This document shows, one piece after another, positions 48,881 through 61,833 of a stretch of 64,000 bases of DNA (the first letter of the stretch is position 1; every line of letters begins with the position of its first letter). The stretch covers positions 20,182,974-20,246,973 of the forward strand of contig CM060065.1 in NCBI GenBank assembly GCA_030533445.1. Direction: 5' to 3'. This DNA is from Cyprinodon diabolis. Its lineage: Eukaryota > Chordata > Actinopteri > Cyprinodontiformes > Cyprinodontidae. Under the pieces are notes generated by a model. That model made no database searches, had not been told where the DNA came from, and saw only the letters and a program-made list of their open reading frames with translations. Made by a program: the position numbers and the translations under genes.

Positions 48881-51800
48881 CATAGTGAAATTAATCTTGT
48901 ACTAACAGTCTGAAAAGCTAATCAGACAGAAAAACATGATCATACTTTAAAGCTCACTAAGGGAAACGGCTTTGCAATATACACACAAATATGTATACAG
49001 ACAGAGATGAATGGATTGACGGATGGACCGATGGATGTGGACTGTCTGAATTACACAATATTAAATCTCAAATGGCTCTGTGTGCAAAACACCTTAAACA
49101 GTGCTTGATCCCCTAATCTGACCTAGTTGGTAATTAAGTTTTTGTTTATAATTCAAGATGCATTTATAAAAAGATGGAAGGGCTTTCCTTGTGGACTACA
49201 GAATATAAAGACCCTGTTTGCCACTCTAATGGCAAGTTTCAGCTGTGTGAATGGTCTGAGTCATCTTCTTAGACCTAAAAGCAATATCCTTTGCTTTCAG
49301 CACAGCATGCCGCTGCCTTTTATCCACGGCTTACTGTGAGATGATAGACATACTCCGAGCAGTTTGGGATTTCTGCTGCCACAGACACAAAGCAGTCATC
49401 CCATTTCAGGCATTGGTTAGGGTGGCTACCTTGACCATATCCAAATCTGTGCCCTTTTAGCACCCCTGTAAGTTTGACATAGCTGCTTCAATCTTAGCCT
49501 GCAGCTGGTTACACTACTGCTTTTTTTTTTCTATGTTAAGCATACTAACATACAGGAATGTTCACAGCAAAGTTGTCTAAGAAGGCAATACAGTTAAAAG
49601 AGATTGTCATAGCATATTTAAGTGTGCTTTATCAAGTATGCTAGTATTCTTAAGTAAAAAAAAAAGAAAAACACATGATTAGAATTAAGGGTGTTCTGAT
49701 TAAAAACAAGCAATAGACATCTTTGAGCAATATGCTTTGAAAAGCCTTGATGAAATCATTAAGAGCTTTCAGCTTCCTTTATATTTTCACATTTGGAATT
49801 CATCAGCTTTTTGCAATGCATACGCAATGTAAAATCCATGTTTGATGATAGTCAGATAATAATTATGAAAGCTAAATTACTGTAAAAGAGCAGCTCCACC
49901 AAGTTGGCTGTGATCTTTTCCCCGGCACTATTTGTGGTATTTATATGATAGAAGTCTTGAATGTCCTTGGTTGAGCATTGGGTATCCTGAAAGATGGGGT
50001 GAAAGAGTCCTCAACCAAATGATTGGATGTTCAGAATATTCAAGCCCTATTTCTAGTGTGCAACAGTCATTTATGGCTTCAGGATTGCTCAATAATGCAT
50101 CAGAACCCACGGGCCTTCAGGGGAAGCAGTCGGTAATCAAAAATTAAGTTAAGGTTTTCATAATAGGGGCCTATAAATAACTTTAGACAGAAACGGGGGC
50201 ATGTAAAATTTATAAGGGATGATTCAAACCCCATGAGGGGGATAAGCTTAATGTCATAGAAAAGTGTGTGTTGTTAAGAGGAGTAGTGATTTGATCATAT
50301 AAGAAAGATGATTTTGTATGATGCTCTATTTGTGAATATTCAATATGTTTGCAAACAAATCAGCATTGTTCGAAACTTTCAATTTCCAAATTGATTCCAT
50401 TATTGTGGAGTTTTAAACAGTCAAAAAACTGTCAACAAGTTTAAACATCCAGTCTCTACAGTCTCTACTACTACAGTAAGCCTCAAATAATATACAGAAA
50501 ATAAATAAAAACTATACAGTGTTTAGATAAAGCTGTACTGGGGCTAAAAGCAGGACATTACCAAGTACAGAAAAACAAATATACTGGTAGATACAAGGTT
50601 ACTACTTTGGAAATAAATGCAGATACATCTTTTTTTCTTAAATTAATGCTTATCTTTTGAGAAATGTCTGCCTTATCATTTTGTGGTACAAATCAGTTAC
50701 AAACTCCTGAGTGGAATGATCATAAAATTAAGTCTAGCAGTTTATGAATGATTTTGGGTGTTAGGGTTAACACATGAATCTGAACAAACTGAATCACCCC
50801 ATATTTTACGAATAAAGTAACTATTTAAAAACTAATAAAATAACGACTTTGCATTTATCTCACAAATCTCATCATCCAAACTAGAGGTTTATCGATATTG
50901 GCTTGCTTGTGTCTAAGCCACTAGTTAATAGTTGAGGTGTTTGATATTTTCACCAATGAGATAAAGGTCAAGGGCAAGTTTGGAGGACATATGGTAAAAA
51001 CCCTAAATGGGTTTCCCTAAATCAGAGCTGTAAGCCAATATAGGCAGTGTGGAAATTAAGGTATGATTTAAAAAGCAACTGAGTTTGTAACAAACCGTAG
51101 CTTTGACTGAAGGATTTTTGGTGCATGTGTATTAACACTTGTGCAGCACTACAGTACAGGTTAAAATAAACATATTTTCATTTCAGTTCATTTGTATGTA
51201 TGGCTATCTGTCTTTTGTATATCTCTGATTTGATAAACTGGTGACCAGTTCTACTCTGGCCTTAGAGGGAGATACAGTACCACACCCACCAGACCCGTAT
51301 CTCATCCCACTCAAACCTGAAAGGACTGAGTTGGTGGACTTATTATTATTGATACCATGTTTTTAGCTAATTTAAACGATCAACATGAAAAACTGGCGCA
51401 TGGTGGGTCTGCTCAGTCTTAGTAATGTTAGACCATTTTAGATTGTTTGAAAAATATTTTTTCAACCTTTGGTTTATCTAGATGTCACAATAAAAACACA
51501 TTTTAAAGGACTTAAGTTTAAAATGATTAAATCCATGAATCTTTTAAAATAATAGAAAAAGTATTTCAAAATTACATGAAAGTTCTCTCTTTAGTTCAAC
51601 TTTAATCGAAGGACGCATCAGTATCCACTTTATATCAGTATGTAGGCTTCCAAGATTATATACTTTAAATTTGATCCAAGTTATGCAGCTGTTCTCTGCT
51701 TTTCTGTGCAGAAATGACTGAATCCCTGAATTTGAAAAACAAACAATTCCCTTTTCTTTCAAGATATCCAGGTTGTAAGTATACACCACTATACATGTGT

Positions 51801-53245
51801 GTGTGTCTAAAATATACAATATTTTATGTGGATTTTTAAAACATAAAATTGTAAAAAAAAAAAGTATACTAACATTTTGCATTTAAGATGAAAAACCTTT
51901 TTGTCTGACAGTATGCTCTAACCAGAACTCCTCAAGGTAAATAGTTTTAGTTTTACCTGGTTTCAATTAATTAAAACATTTCCTTAATAAACAAAAATAA
52001 TCAACAGATTAATCGATTTGCAAAATGATTGTTTTAACATTACAAAAAGAGAACCAGAGAAACTTGTAGATTAGAATAATAGCATTTTTAAATTACAGAT
52101 AAGTCCTAAACTGAAATTCATACAGTTTGTAGCAATATATTCCGAAAAGTATATTTCTTCATTTAAAAGGTTGTAGCACATCAGTCCTTGCAAGAATGGT
52201 GGCGTGCACTAATCTAAGTTTAGACATAATCTTTTGAAGATCTTATTCAAATTTTATTGAATAAAAAACATAACATTATATATTCTCGTCTTTAATTCTG
52301 ATCCTGGTTTAAAATCTTTATGAAATGGGCTTTATGAAAAAAAAGAGGTAAACAATAGATATACTTGAGGAACTGAGGAAAAGTGATTATAATAAAGCTA
52401 TAATGGATTTTTTAAATTTCATTGTTCTTGTTTTAAATTTCATTTTTCTTGTGACAATGACAATAAAGATAAATTGATAAATTGATAAGGCCTATTTCAG
52501 CAATATTAAGGGCCCTACCTCATAGGAAAAAACATTGACAAAGACATAAATCGGTTATGAAAGTCTACTTTGTGTCAAAAATCTGAAGGCTCAATCTCAT
52601 TTAAGAATTTTTGGGCTTTGTCCTTTCTACAGAACTAATATGATTTGCTCTTGACGGATTTGATCCCAAATATAGAATTTACCTAATTTTGTCAGCGTGT
52701 CCTTGTTATCTAGAGGGAAGCCTCAGCTACATGCAGGTGATCATTGTGTTATGGTTGCTTAGTTATGGGCCATTTTAGGGTCTTTTTACTCACCAGAATA
52801 TTAACACATTACTCTCATAATATCTAATAAAGACACAGCTTGCTCAACATTTATCCTTGTCATTTTTATATAAACTAAAGATTCCTCTGCTTTCCTTTGG
52901 CTTCGTGTCTGTGGTCTCTGTGCGCTTAGTCACTGCATAGCAATGCTCAGTGATTACCAGGAGCCTCACACTAAGCCTCATCTATCTGCCTGGCTGCCTG
53001 TTAATCTGCCTGACCGCCCTGCTTATTCTGCCACAATCTCCAGGATTCAAGTACACACCGGTTCAGGCAACACTGGCTAGTATTCCGCTTATACATTGTG
53101 ACTGGTCAGAGCCACTCAATCAAATCCACTTATCAGCAGCTGACCTTCGATTTTTTTTTTCATCCAGCATCCACCTCTACTCACTGACTCCAGACTTGAC
53201 TTTTATTGCATTTGGTGACAGTTTCCTGGTTTTCAAAATCAAATC

Positions 53246-53248
<3 letters not shown>
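48881..53248. other. Intronic sequence, mostly unrecognised
   Basis: AT-rich. 49165-49515 is more complex and might be a conserved noncoding patch. At about 52455-52495 GACAATGACAATAAAGATAA followed by ATTGATAAATTGATA looks like an L2-type tail. 52880-53240 is CT-richer and may be an LTR-like remnant ending near the A-run. No coding similarity. Confidence 0.4.

Positions 53249-53278
<30 letters not shown>
53249..53278. repeat. Poly(A) run, 30 bases
   Basis: Thirty uninterrupted A residues. It could be a retroposon tail of the preceding CT-rich block, but no clear target duplication was found. Confidence 0.97.
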
Positions 53279-53279
<1 letters not shown>

Positions 53280-53349
53280 ACAGAACCCAAACAAATATCA
53301 GAGAAAGGTGTATTCGCAATCCCTGTTGCAGTGTGGATACATCCCTACT

Positions 53350-53625
53350 GGTTATTTTAAGACTGGTTAACACATATTGTACTTTCTATTAGCCTTTTTT
53401 TAGAAGAGTGGTGCATAATAAAATAAATGTTTGTTGAAAATCTCAAAACTCCCTGCAGCAAAGTGGTACAAATAGATCAATACATAAATTGGTTATTTTA
53501 AGACTGGTTAACACATATTGTACTTTCTATTAGCCTTTTTTTAGAAGAGTGGTGCATAATAAAATAAATGTTTGTTGAAAATCTCAAAACTCCCTGCAGC
53601 AAAGTGGTACAAATAGATCAATACA
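53350..53625. repeat. 141-bp tandem duplication beside exon 2
   Basis: The unit starting GGTTATTTTAAGACTGGTTA occurs at 53350 and again at 53491 (period 141). The copies are essentially identical until the second diverges at ATACACGAAT (about 53626). It lies about 150 bp inside intron 2 from the exon 2 donor. Either a very recent duplication or an assembly artefact could explain it. Confidence 0.93.
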
Positions 53626-53779
53626 CGAATAAAAAATAGCATAAATAATAAATCAGATTTGAGAGTACCTAATAGTTGAACAGCAATTCGCTGGCATACA
53701 GTAACAAAGTATATGAAGGGACAGCGATTATTATTTTTATACAATTAAACGTGAAACAAATAAAAATTTCATCACTTAC

Positions 53780-53938
53780 CATCAAATTTTTTATGTTTAG
53801 AGATAAAAGTTGTTCTCATGTTGTAGCTGCTGTTTTCAACCATAATCTCAAGTTCATGTTTGCTTTGCTGGCTGAGTTTGTCCTCCATCTCAGACGTGCA
53901 GCAGGTGTAACCCTTAGGACAGACACGCAGGTTCTCAC
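53780..53938 (-). CDS. gpc6: Glypican-6-like coding exon (internal, probably exon 2)
   Basis: This exon encodes 52 full codons of the glypican N-terminal core: [14 protein letters not shown], then [11 protein letters not shown], then [14 protein letters not shown]. The CP-x3-YTCC cysteine cluster is a glypican hallmark, and [11 protein letters not shown] is the GPC6 form (GPC4 has EMEEKYSLQSK as I recall). An N-glycosylation sequon NSS is present. The acceptor is TGTCTTTTTCAG (minus strand, just above 53938). The donor is GATG|GTAAGT (53774-53779). The exon is 159 nt, entering after the first base of a Gly codon and leaving one base of a Glu codon, which exactly complements the exon at 1129-1520. 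Upstream in-frame residues (LFTMPLSFS) are intronic. The signal-peptide exon should lie beyond the window at higher coordinates; I found no candidate up to 64000. Confidence 0.95.
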
Positions 53939-54800
53939 CTGAAAAAGACAGAGGCATGGTGAACAATTTTACATTGCCACAGGATTTGGATTTTTCAAAA
54001 GGCTGCACTAAGTCTTTGATCAAAAATCTCAGGTGCTATCAAAGATAGGCAGACTGTAACTAATGTAAAAGGATAATGTTTATTGGTGAAACAGAAAGTA
54101 ACTTTTATAAATCAGTTTCTATCCCCCCCTTCTAGTATCTTTATCAAATCACCACAACATGAGATAATAGGTACTGTCTTAAAGCAGAGTCAGGTCAGGT
54201 CAGTCTTATCTATGCGGTGAAACATAAAAAATAGCCTTAAGGCATGCAGAAAGATGGAGCCTGGCACGGCTTCAAACTATGACATCAGCCAAACAATCTT
54301 GGATAATGGTTCCATTAGCAGATATCTGTTCACTAGGGGCCAGCCTAACAAGCCATAAACAAATCACCAACATATTGGGTCATGACAAGCAACAACTCAT
54401 TATCCATTCACCAATGTTAGTATTATTTTAGATTCACCTCTATTTTAAAAATAAATAAAATAAAAACATTATCGCTGGAGTTAAATATTTGACTTTTTAG
54501 CTGTTAATTACCACAAGAAGTTTATCTGATAGTTGCAAGCAGTATTTGAAGGGAAAAACAGTGCAGATCCTTTATAGCGCAAAGATTCACCAAATGATTA
54601 ATCAACAGGGTTGTTCTCTCTGTGAAATGACCAGCATGAAATTCACATGTGAGCTAGGTATTTATGATAAGTCTTTTAAAATCTGGGATAAAAAGCTGAG
54701 AGTTGTACACATAAAGATCAGTCGCATTGTTGATTTGGTGCTGATTAACACAACCTTATCTTTATTACATTTTCTATGCAAATAGACTTATTTCTTTCTA

Positions 54801-54880
<80 letters not shown>
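54801..54880. repeat. (ATT)n microsatellite
   Basis: About 27 perfect ATT/TTA units over 80 bp. Confidence 0.97.
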
Positions 54881-55024
54881 CAATGATTAAAATTGAAATC
54901 ATAATTGATATTTAATCTTTCTAAACAAAATTAACACAGAAACAAAAATATATTCCCAATTATTATGATTAACAGCTACTAGCCTTTTTTTTCTTATAAA
55001 TGACAACTTGGATTATCTATTAGA

Positions 55025-55080
55025 TAAGAGAAGAGATAAGATAGGACTTTATTGATCTCACCATGGAGAAATTCACTTGA
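55025..55080 (-). repeat. L2/CR1-type LINE tail, minus orientation
   Basis: AGAGATAAGATAGGACTTTA followed by TTGATCTCACCATGGAGAAA is the reverse complement of the familiar fish LINE tail (ttccccatggtgagatcaataaagtcctatcttatc). The body upstream (higher coordinates) is not recognised. Confidence 0.5.
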
Positions 55081-56095
55081 GAAATCAGCTGCAATAAAAA
55101 ATAGATGGAAAAGAAGAAAACGGTGTATATAAAAGTAAGAATTAAATGATTAACTTAATTTACCAGTAAATGTGGATTTTTAAACCAGTTGTGAACCTGG
55201 ATTTGAATTAACCACTTGAAAAATGTCAACAACATTATTTTTAAAATGGCAATTGGTAGTTAGTCATCATAAACCATACCACAAAAATGTCTATATAATC
55301 AAGCTGTTAACTCCAGAGGAGTAATCCTGTTCTAGCAACTAGCAGCTAGTTGTTGTCAGTTCCCTCTGAAGATGGCTGTGTTACTTTTGGCTGCAGTCTT
55401 GCATAGGCCTTGGGGTATCAGCCCGGCAACTGGTTTGTTTGCAGTGCAAAGGGGTGATGCAGGCTGTGGTCAGCGCAGCAAGGAAGTGGACAAGTGAGGT
55501 TCTGCTGCGCCCTGTGGTTTAAAAAGGCAAGGGAAGACTCATGCAATTCTTTGCTCATCCTTGGCTTTTGGCAGTGGTGAGTTGGGCAGAGCTTCTGGTT
55601 CACTCGATCTGCATAGAGTGGGAAGGCTGGCTGCAGGAGCTCATGGCTACAGCTTCAGCAATTCAAGCAGGTAGTAGGCTGTTTTGCTTGGCCAAATCAA
55701 TTTGGTACATTATGGTTCAGACATCTTTCAGAAAGAAGGAATGTTTCTCAGATTATCCCAGGTTCTCCCTGTTATCCAACAATGGAGGCGGTTTGTTCTT
55801 CATTGGCACGCTTGACAGAAGAGATAATCTGCAGCATTTTCTTTAAAAGAATGAAAGGAAGATGGCCTACAGCTTCGACCAGCAAGTTGCAGCACCACAA
55901 GGTTGTGTGTTCCCAGCATAGCAGAGCTCAGCTGAGTTGCCTAATATTGTTCAGGAAATCTTTGAGAATAACTAATTTATATCTTGCTCTAATTCTGTAC
56001 TGTTTGTCAGCTGATTACCAGGACAACTAATGCTAAAACCATTTTACTTACTTCCCCAAAGAAAAATTGACAAATTCTGTCTAGATTCAAAGCCC
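55081..56095. other. Intron 1 sequence, partly GC-richer, unrecognised
   Basis: 55370-55960 is GC-richer with several overlapping random-looking open frames (up to 101 codons) lacking recognisable domains. It may be an old retroelement remnant, but I could not place it. Confidence 0.35.
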
Positions 56096-57145
56096 CTTTA
56101 GGGCCCTGTCTCACCTTGCGGATTTAGACAGCGTATGCCCGACGTGCCAGAATGTCCTAAAATGCTGGCAAACGCTGAACTTTCTATGTAATTTTTCAAT
56201 TTTGGGCGTTTACATAGCATATTCATAACGAGTCCAGAACTTATGTCCAACGCCAGGCCAACTTATACATAAAACATGGCAGCATAATGCCCATGAAATG
56301 ATGCTTGTGTATCAGTTAAAGCTCCTCCCCCCAGGCGCGATGTGCCCGGAGGCGCCAGGTCTGCATAAAAAGATTTCTTTTATTGCGGTATTAACATAGC
56401 GGCTGTTTACCAGCAGCTCCCAAAAAAAGAATGAATAAAAGGAAAAAGAAAAAAGAAAGAAAGAAGGTTTGCAATTGCAAACCTAGCATGTCTGCTACAA
56501 AGTTTTTTAGTTGTGGGCATGAAGGCAAGAAGGATCCATTAAACTGACCTTCTCACTCACACTATGATGACGATGAAGTCTGGAGAAGAAATAACGGTTT
56601 CCTCCTGTGAACCCCCTTTCATACCAAAATGCTGCCAATGTGCCATTATACAGTAGATGTACGTTGGAAACACGTTCAGTGGTCGTCTGGGACACGTCAA
56701 ATACATTGATATTCACTGGAAATAAGTTCTTGATAAGTTTCTCATCAGTTATGAACATGTTACTCATAGTTTTTGGATAAGCTGGACACCATGATTTATG
56801 AGTAATTTACACTTAACGTATGTCAAGTAACTTATGCTTACTTAGGACTTAGGACTGTCGATACCGCAGTTGATTTGGTTTTAGCTAAGACAGCGACTAT
56901 TTCTCGTGTAAAAAGGGAGCAAAGAGAAGAAGCACTTTCTGGAAGAGGTCTGTGCTTTTCTTCCGACAGGTTTTCGAGAAAGATTGATTTATCAGCTTAC
57001 TCTGCAAGATGTGAAAACACTTAAGAAGCTGCAGAAGAAAGTCACAAATAGCTGCTACGATTGGCACAAAGCATTTTATGGAAGGTGGGTACTAGGTGAC
57101 ACGTCACCCAATCAGCTCGAAATATTGTACTAAGAGTCCCTCCTT
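56096..57145. repeat. Unclassified DNA-transposon-like block
   Basis: Begins near GGGCCCTGTCTCACCTTGCG and ends near CATGGACGGACTGAACGGC. The interior minus-strand frame (56507-56767) reads YNGTLAAFWYERGFTGGNRY and then LHRHHSVSEKVSL, which I associate with a multicopy non-coding fish repeat rather than a protein domain. The GC content and CpG words (GACGTGCC, AGGCGCGATG) differ from the flanks. No matching termini found. Confidence 0.35.
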
Positions 57146-58464
57146 TTCATGGACGGACTGAACGGCAGCCATCCCGAATTAATAACATAAAACTCAAGGC
57201 AGTTCTACACATATAAGTCTTGCTACTGACAGATTTCCTTAAATATAAAAACAAAGTAATTATTTAAAAAAATTATTAACATTTTTTATTTATATCAACA
57301 CAGTAAACAGCTCTTAACCAGATTCCTTGAAAAATGTTGCTAGTTATTTTTAACTCATGAACATATAGCTATATACTGCAGATTTTCTGCACAACTGAGA
57401 ATCTCAAGCATCATTAAGGATTAAGTAAAAGAACTCTGGCCAGAAGACACATGAAAGATATGAGTTTTCCCACAGCCATCTATTCACAAATGAAAAGGAA
57501 GATAAAAAGAGTGCCACTGTTCCAGTGGGGAATTGGTGTGGAGGATACTAATGCTGGGACATCTTTCAGAAATCCTCCTACTGCAAACTGCTGCTTTAAG
57601 TGGCATGCACTAAGGTGCTTTGCATTCTTGTACAGTAAGTCATAGATGAAGGAGCTATCTATGGATAATGAAACAGGAAAGCAGAGAAATATACGTGCTG
57701 GCACTCACTAATGTACCTAATCCATAATCAGACCTAAGAGAGGCACCAAGCTGCATTAATGAGGTGTACATTCAACAGTTCAACATAAACAGTTTTCTCC
57801 AGAGTGATGCTAAAGCCTTCTAGCGAAACTCCGTAAAATGTAAAAAAAAAAAAGCTGATTTGGAGACATTTTCTTCTTTGTACATCTTTCAGGCTTTTAG
57901 GGATTTCTTGCTAATTGACAATGTAGTTAATTTAATGCCAATGAATAATTTTTCTATCACACATGATATTCTGAGCCTCTCTGTGTGAAAATCAATCAAA
58001 CTGTTGATTATTGTGTCAAAAAAATCTGTGTAAAATGCCAAATTCCATTAAATTTAGTTCAGTTTATTTATAAACCACGAATTCATAACACATGCTGTCT
58101 CAGGGAACTTTATACAGACAAAACAGACAAATATGATGTAAGTGAAACACACAAATATAGTTTAATATTTATTCATCACCACCTGACTCACATATGTCTT
58201 AGCCAACAACCATGAAAATATTTTCCTGTCATATACCTCCGAGATTTTATTTTTTTTTTTAGGAAATTACAGTGGTAAAGGATCATTATAATACTTTTAT
58301 TGCAATATAATAGATGTTCTCTTTTTTTAAAAGATTGGTTTCTACATAATATTAATGCAGAGAATTAATTACTTCAAACAAAAAGAATAAAGTAAATAAG
58401 CAATCTCAGCAACCTTTTCAGAGTCTGAAAATGTAGCACTTCACACTGCTTTCCAAGTAGGTGG

Positions 58465-59133
58465 GAGTTTGGCAAAGAAGTGTTTGCTTTAGTCCACTAT
58501 TCCTCCCCTGCGGAGTCCTCTGGGTTTTTGGCTCTTTATGGGGGGAGGTTCAGTTTTTATCAAAGTAAGCCTGGCTCCAGGGTGGAGACCAGTTTAAAGT
58601 CTGCTTCAAGTTCCGGTTCATACGTCCTGTCTCGGCTACCCTCTTCCACTGAGCCTGCCTGTCTGCACCTGATCCTGTCTGCTCCTGTGCATGACCACCT
58701 GGTCATGCTCCTGGTCCCAGTCTGACTTTGAACCCTCCTGGAAGCCTGTGCATGTCTGGAAGTCTGGATCCTGCCACCTGTCTCTGTTCCTGCCTGATCT
58801 GGACCCTGCCTGTTCCTGTCTGTTCTGGATCCCTCACCAGGATCATCTTCCAGCATCAGCCCTGGGACTGCAGCACTGGGGATAATCGTGGTCTGGACTG
58901 TTAAACCAGGTAAGTGACCAACCCAGATAATCATACATCAGTTTATCGTGGTCACTTACCTGTGTTTCCTCCCTAGAGTGTCTGAGATTGGGCGGTGCCC
59001 CGCCCCCCCGCCTGCAGTGTCCGCGAGCCACAGCTCCGCTTTTGTTTTGTTTTTATTTTATTAAATCTTATTAACTTTCCTACTGACTGTCTCTCCTGAA
59101 TACTGGGTCCGTCTGTCCGCGATTCATGACACG
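58465..59133 (+). repeat. LTR-like CT-rich repeat with splice-donor hairpin
   Basis: A CCTG/TCTG-rich block. Past 59040 it has a TTTTATTAAATCTTATTAAC polyadenylation-like segment, then CTGAATACTGGGTCCGTCTG and a GATTCATGACA end, the order seen at the 3' side of fish LTR-like repeats (aataaa...tgggtcc...tgaca). Inside, CAGGTAAGTGACCA (58907-58920) is perfectly inverted at 58949-58962. Open frames across it are Pro/Ser/Leu-rich artefacts. The 5' boundary is uncertain. Confidence 0.4.
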
Positions 59134-59439
59134 TACATTGCTTTCAAGTTTAGGTTTCTGGCAATCAAATATTTTGGCTTCACTTTTTGCAGCAATACAA
59201 CTATTAAAAGTTGTCAAAAAAATAAATCAATAAAAAGGCAGCGCTGTCCATAAATGTAAAAGACTAGTTAGTTTAATTGGTAATGCCTTTAACTTTCATG
59301 AGACATGCATCTCTCCATTAAACTTAGTTTTGTTATTATAAAACGGTGATTTAAATTCTACATTCCACTTTTACAGCACAGACTGAAACCGAAAATGAGA
59401 CTGAGTAATAGGGCTGTAATGATTCCTGTCAACTGTTGT

Positions 59440-59845
59440 GTTCGGTCTCATGACGTCACTCTCTGCTCCTTTGCTGCAGTAGTAATTAGGTCTGAGCAGT
59501 TACACCTGTGGAAGCTTCTTCCTTGCCTCTGTCCCTGTTTGGATTACTCTATCAATCATGTATGACTTAAATCTGGACCTCAGATCTGCGTCCATTAGTG
59601 TATCTCCTGTTACTGATTCTCTTGCCTGGATTTCAGATACCTGTTCCATCCAACCATGTTGGAAACTTGTGGATTGCTTCACTATGCATGACGCTCACAC
59701 AGACTAAGACTCCCCCACTAGCCTTAGCTCTGTCTTATACTATCAAGATTTGGATAAGTCATTCAGCGATTCAAATCATCCAAACTGTTAGTGGCTTTCA
59801 TTCAGTGCACCTTCAAATCCACTGAGTTGCATTTGGCTACTAACC
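59440..59845 (+). repeat. Possible degenerate CT-rich retroelement remnant
   Basis: The block from GGTCTCATGACGTCACTCTC through CACCTGTGGAAGCTTC and TTGCCTGGATTTCAGATACC has the same CT-rich texture as the LTR-like repeats elsewhere in the window, but without clear termini. A weak call. Confidence 0.2.
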
Positions 59846-60929
59846 CACTGATTCCAGTTTCTGTTCCTGCAATACCAGTTTACCTTTGAAAAATTATTTG
59901 AACGACTACTATTTTTGCTGCCTGGATTATTGGGTTTCCATATTCCCTCAAGGCATTACAAGGTCTGAGCTTTATTTTGACTGTTACTAGTTTAAGATGT
60001 GATTTTTTTTTTTTTTGTCTGCAGAAATGTCCACGTAAAATATTGCTCCCCAGCTGAAAAGTCACCCATGGGTATATTTTACCTTTTTTTTTCTAATATA
60101 GAAATCATTTATGCATCAGTGTCTCTGCATTTTTTTGGCATAGGGCCCTCTCACACTTAGCGTGGCTCTAAAGAGATCTTACCTGTCTACTGGGCTTGCA
60201 TGCATGTTTTCTTTGAGAGAGCTACAAATGAATGTGTTATCGCTACATGCTAGACAAGGAGGGAATTCTGCAAACTAAATGATTCAGTGCAATAAGCTTG
60301 GTTTCCTTAAAAGGGAAACGTTTAATTGATCTGTGTGATTTGATTTAATAATCTATAAAGTCCTTGAGATGACATATACTTTGAATTGGGCCTGTACATA
60401 TAAACCAAAGTGTATTGTGGGGTTTGGTTTTGATGAGTCCAAGAAATGTACACCAGATAAATAAAAAGTTATTTTCCTCTTTATTTTACACAATATTTGG
60501 AAAACATACTACAATCTACATGGCCACAGAATCACTTTAGCACAAACTTTAACTATTTAAAAGACAACACTAGATTGATAAAACTGAGTTCAAGGAAAAC
60601 TGTAGAGGTCGAACAAAATGAAAGTATATTTTAATTCGAGATATAGAATTTTTTTCATAAATCTGAAATAAAGGGTGATAATGTTGAACATACACAAACG
60701 TAAATCCTTAGAGTTTCACATTCCTTAAGGAACTTGGTTCATCTACTCAAACAATTACATGCAAGAATAAACAGCATGGGAATGTCCATCCATCAAACTG
60801 TTCAGGAAAGTGACAGGTTCTATACCCGAAAGATACAGTAGGTGCATTTAGGTGTAAAATGTGCAAATCAAGCTCAAAAATGTATAAATCCTGCTGTCTG
60901 ATGAATCTAATATAGATGAGCTTATAGAA

Positions 60930-60950
60930 GGGGGGGGGGGGGGGGGGGGG
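60930..60950. repeat. Poly(G) run, 21 bases
   Basis: Twenty-one uninterrupted G residues in AT-rich DNA. A G-quadruplex is possible on the plus strand, and sequencing length error is likely. Confidence 0.95.
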
Positions 60951-61599
60951 TTCAGCATTAGTACACTATTCCATCAATTAGCAGGTGGCAGCATCATGTT
61001 TTATGGGATCTTGCAGCTGCAGGAATGCGTGCGTCTTATAAATAGATGACTTCACGAGAAGCATTATGATGTGGAAATAATGAAGTATCTGACAGACCAC
61101 ATATAAAAAGGTTGAATACAGAGTTTTTTTTTCACAGGACAATGGCCCTTAGAACAACAATCTCAATATTTTCATGCCCTGATCTCAGCCCAAAATAAAA
61201 CTTTTGGAAAGTTTTGAAAGAGTAAGGTTTACAACAGTTTAAGATCTTATCTAACCTCTCTCCCGGCCCAAATCAGACAAGAATACTGTACCACCATGCC
61301 ACCACCATTTCTAAACATTTAAACACTACAAATTTACCTTAATTAATCTAGAGGACAACAAAATCCTGTATGGTAAACTTTGTCCAATACTGTGCTATTC
61401 AGTGGACAGTTCCTGCTCAGATGCATCTTTCAATAAAGGAAGGAGTAATGGTAGGTTGTTTTGTAGGTCTTCCCCAGTTTGCAAAATAAAAGCATACAAG
61501 TGACTATTTTAAAGGCCTAACCCCATGAACCACATGGGGCTTTTGTGAAGTTTCTGCTTGAAATAACATACTGAAATTTAATTAAAGTTCTTTTCAGCA

Positions 61600-61761
61600 A
61601 TCACAAACTGTATCTCTGTTTGGGTCTCTGGGGTTTTGCTATTTTTCTGGTGTGAGTAAGATTCCTGTAGCAGAGAGGATCTTTACTGGTTGCAAGATGA
61701 CTAGCGGATAATTACCCCGATGGTATTCCAGCCAAAAACCTAAATCAGGAGGAGGAAGAAG

Positions 61762-61833
<72 letters not shown>

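Larger units (their letters stand above)
1521..53779 (-). other. gpc6: gpc6 intron 2 (about 52.3 kb)
   Basis: This intron runs from the GTAAGT donor at 53774-53779 to the TAG acceptor at 1521-1523 on the minus strand. Flanking exon phases agree, so no intervening exon is needed. I found no other open frame inside with glypican similarity. Very long early introns are a known property of vertebrate GPC6. The contents (transposon relics, microsatellites and candidate conserved noncoding patches) are listed separately. Confidence 0.9.

Noticed and set aside
58480..58934. Overlapping Ser/Pro- and Arg-rich open frames on both strands as genes
   Set aside because: They lie in a CCTG-rich LTR-like repeat and mirror each other across strands.
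59255..59300. tRNA-like A-box words (GTTAGTTTAATTGGTAATG) suggesting a tRNA or SINE head
   Set aside because: No B box, cloverleaf or SINE body could be drawn around it.
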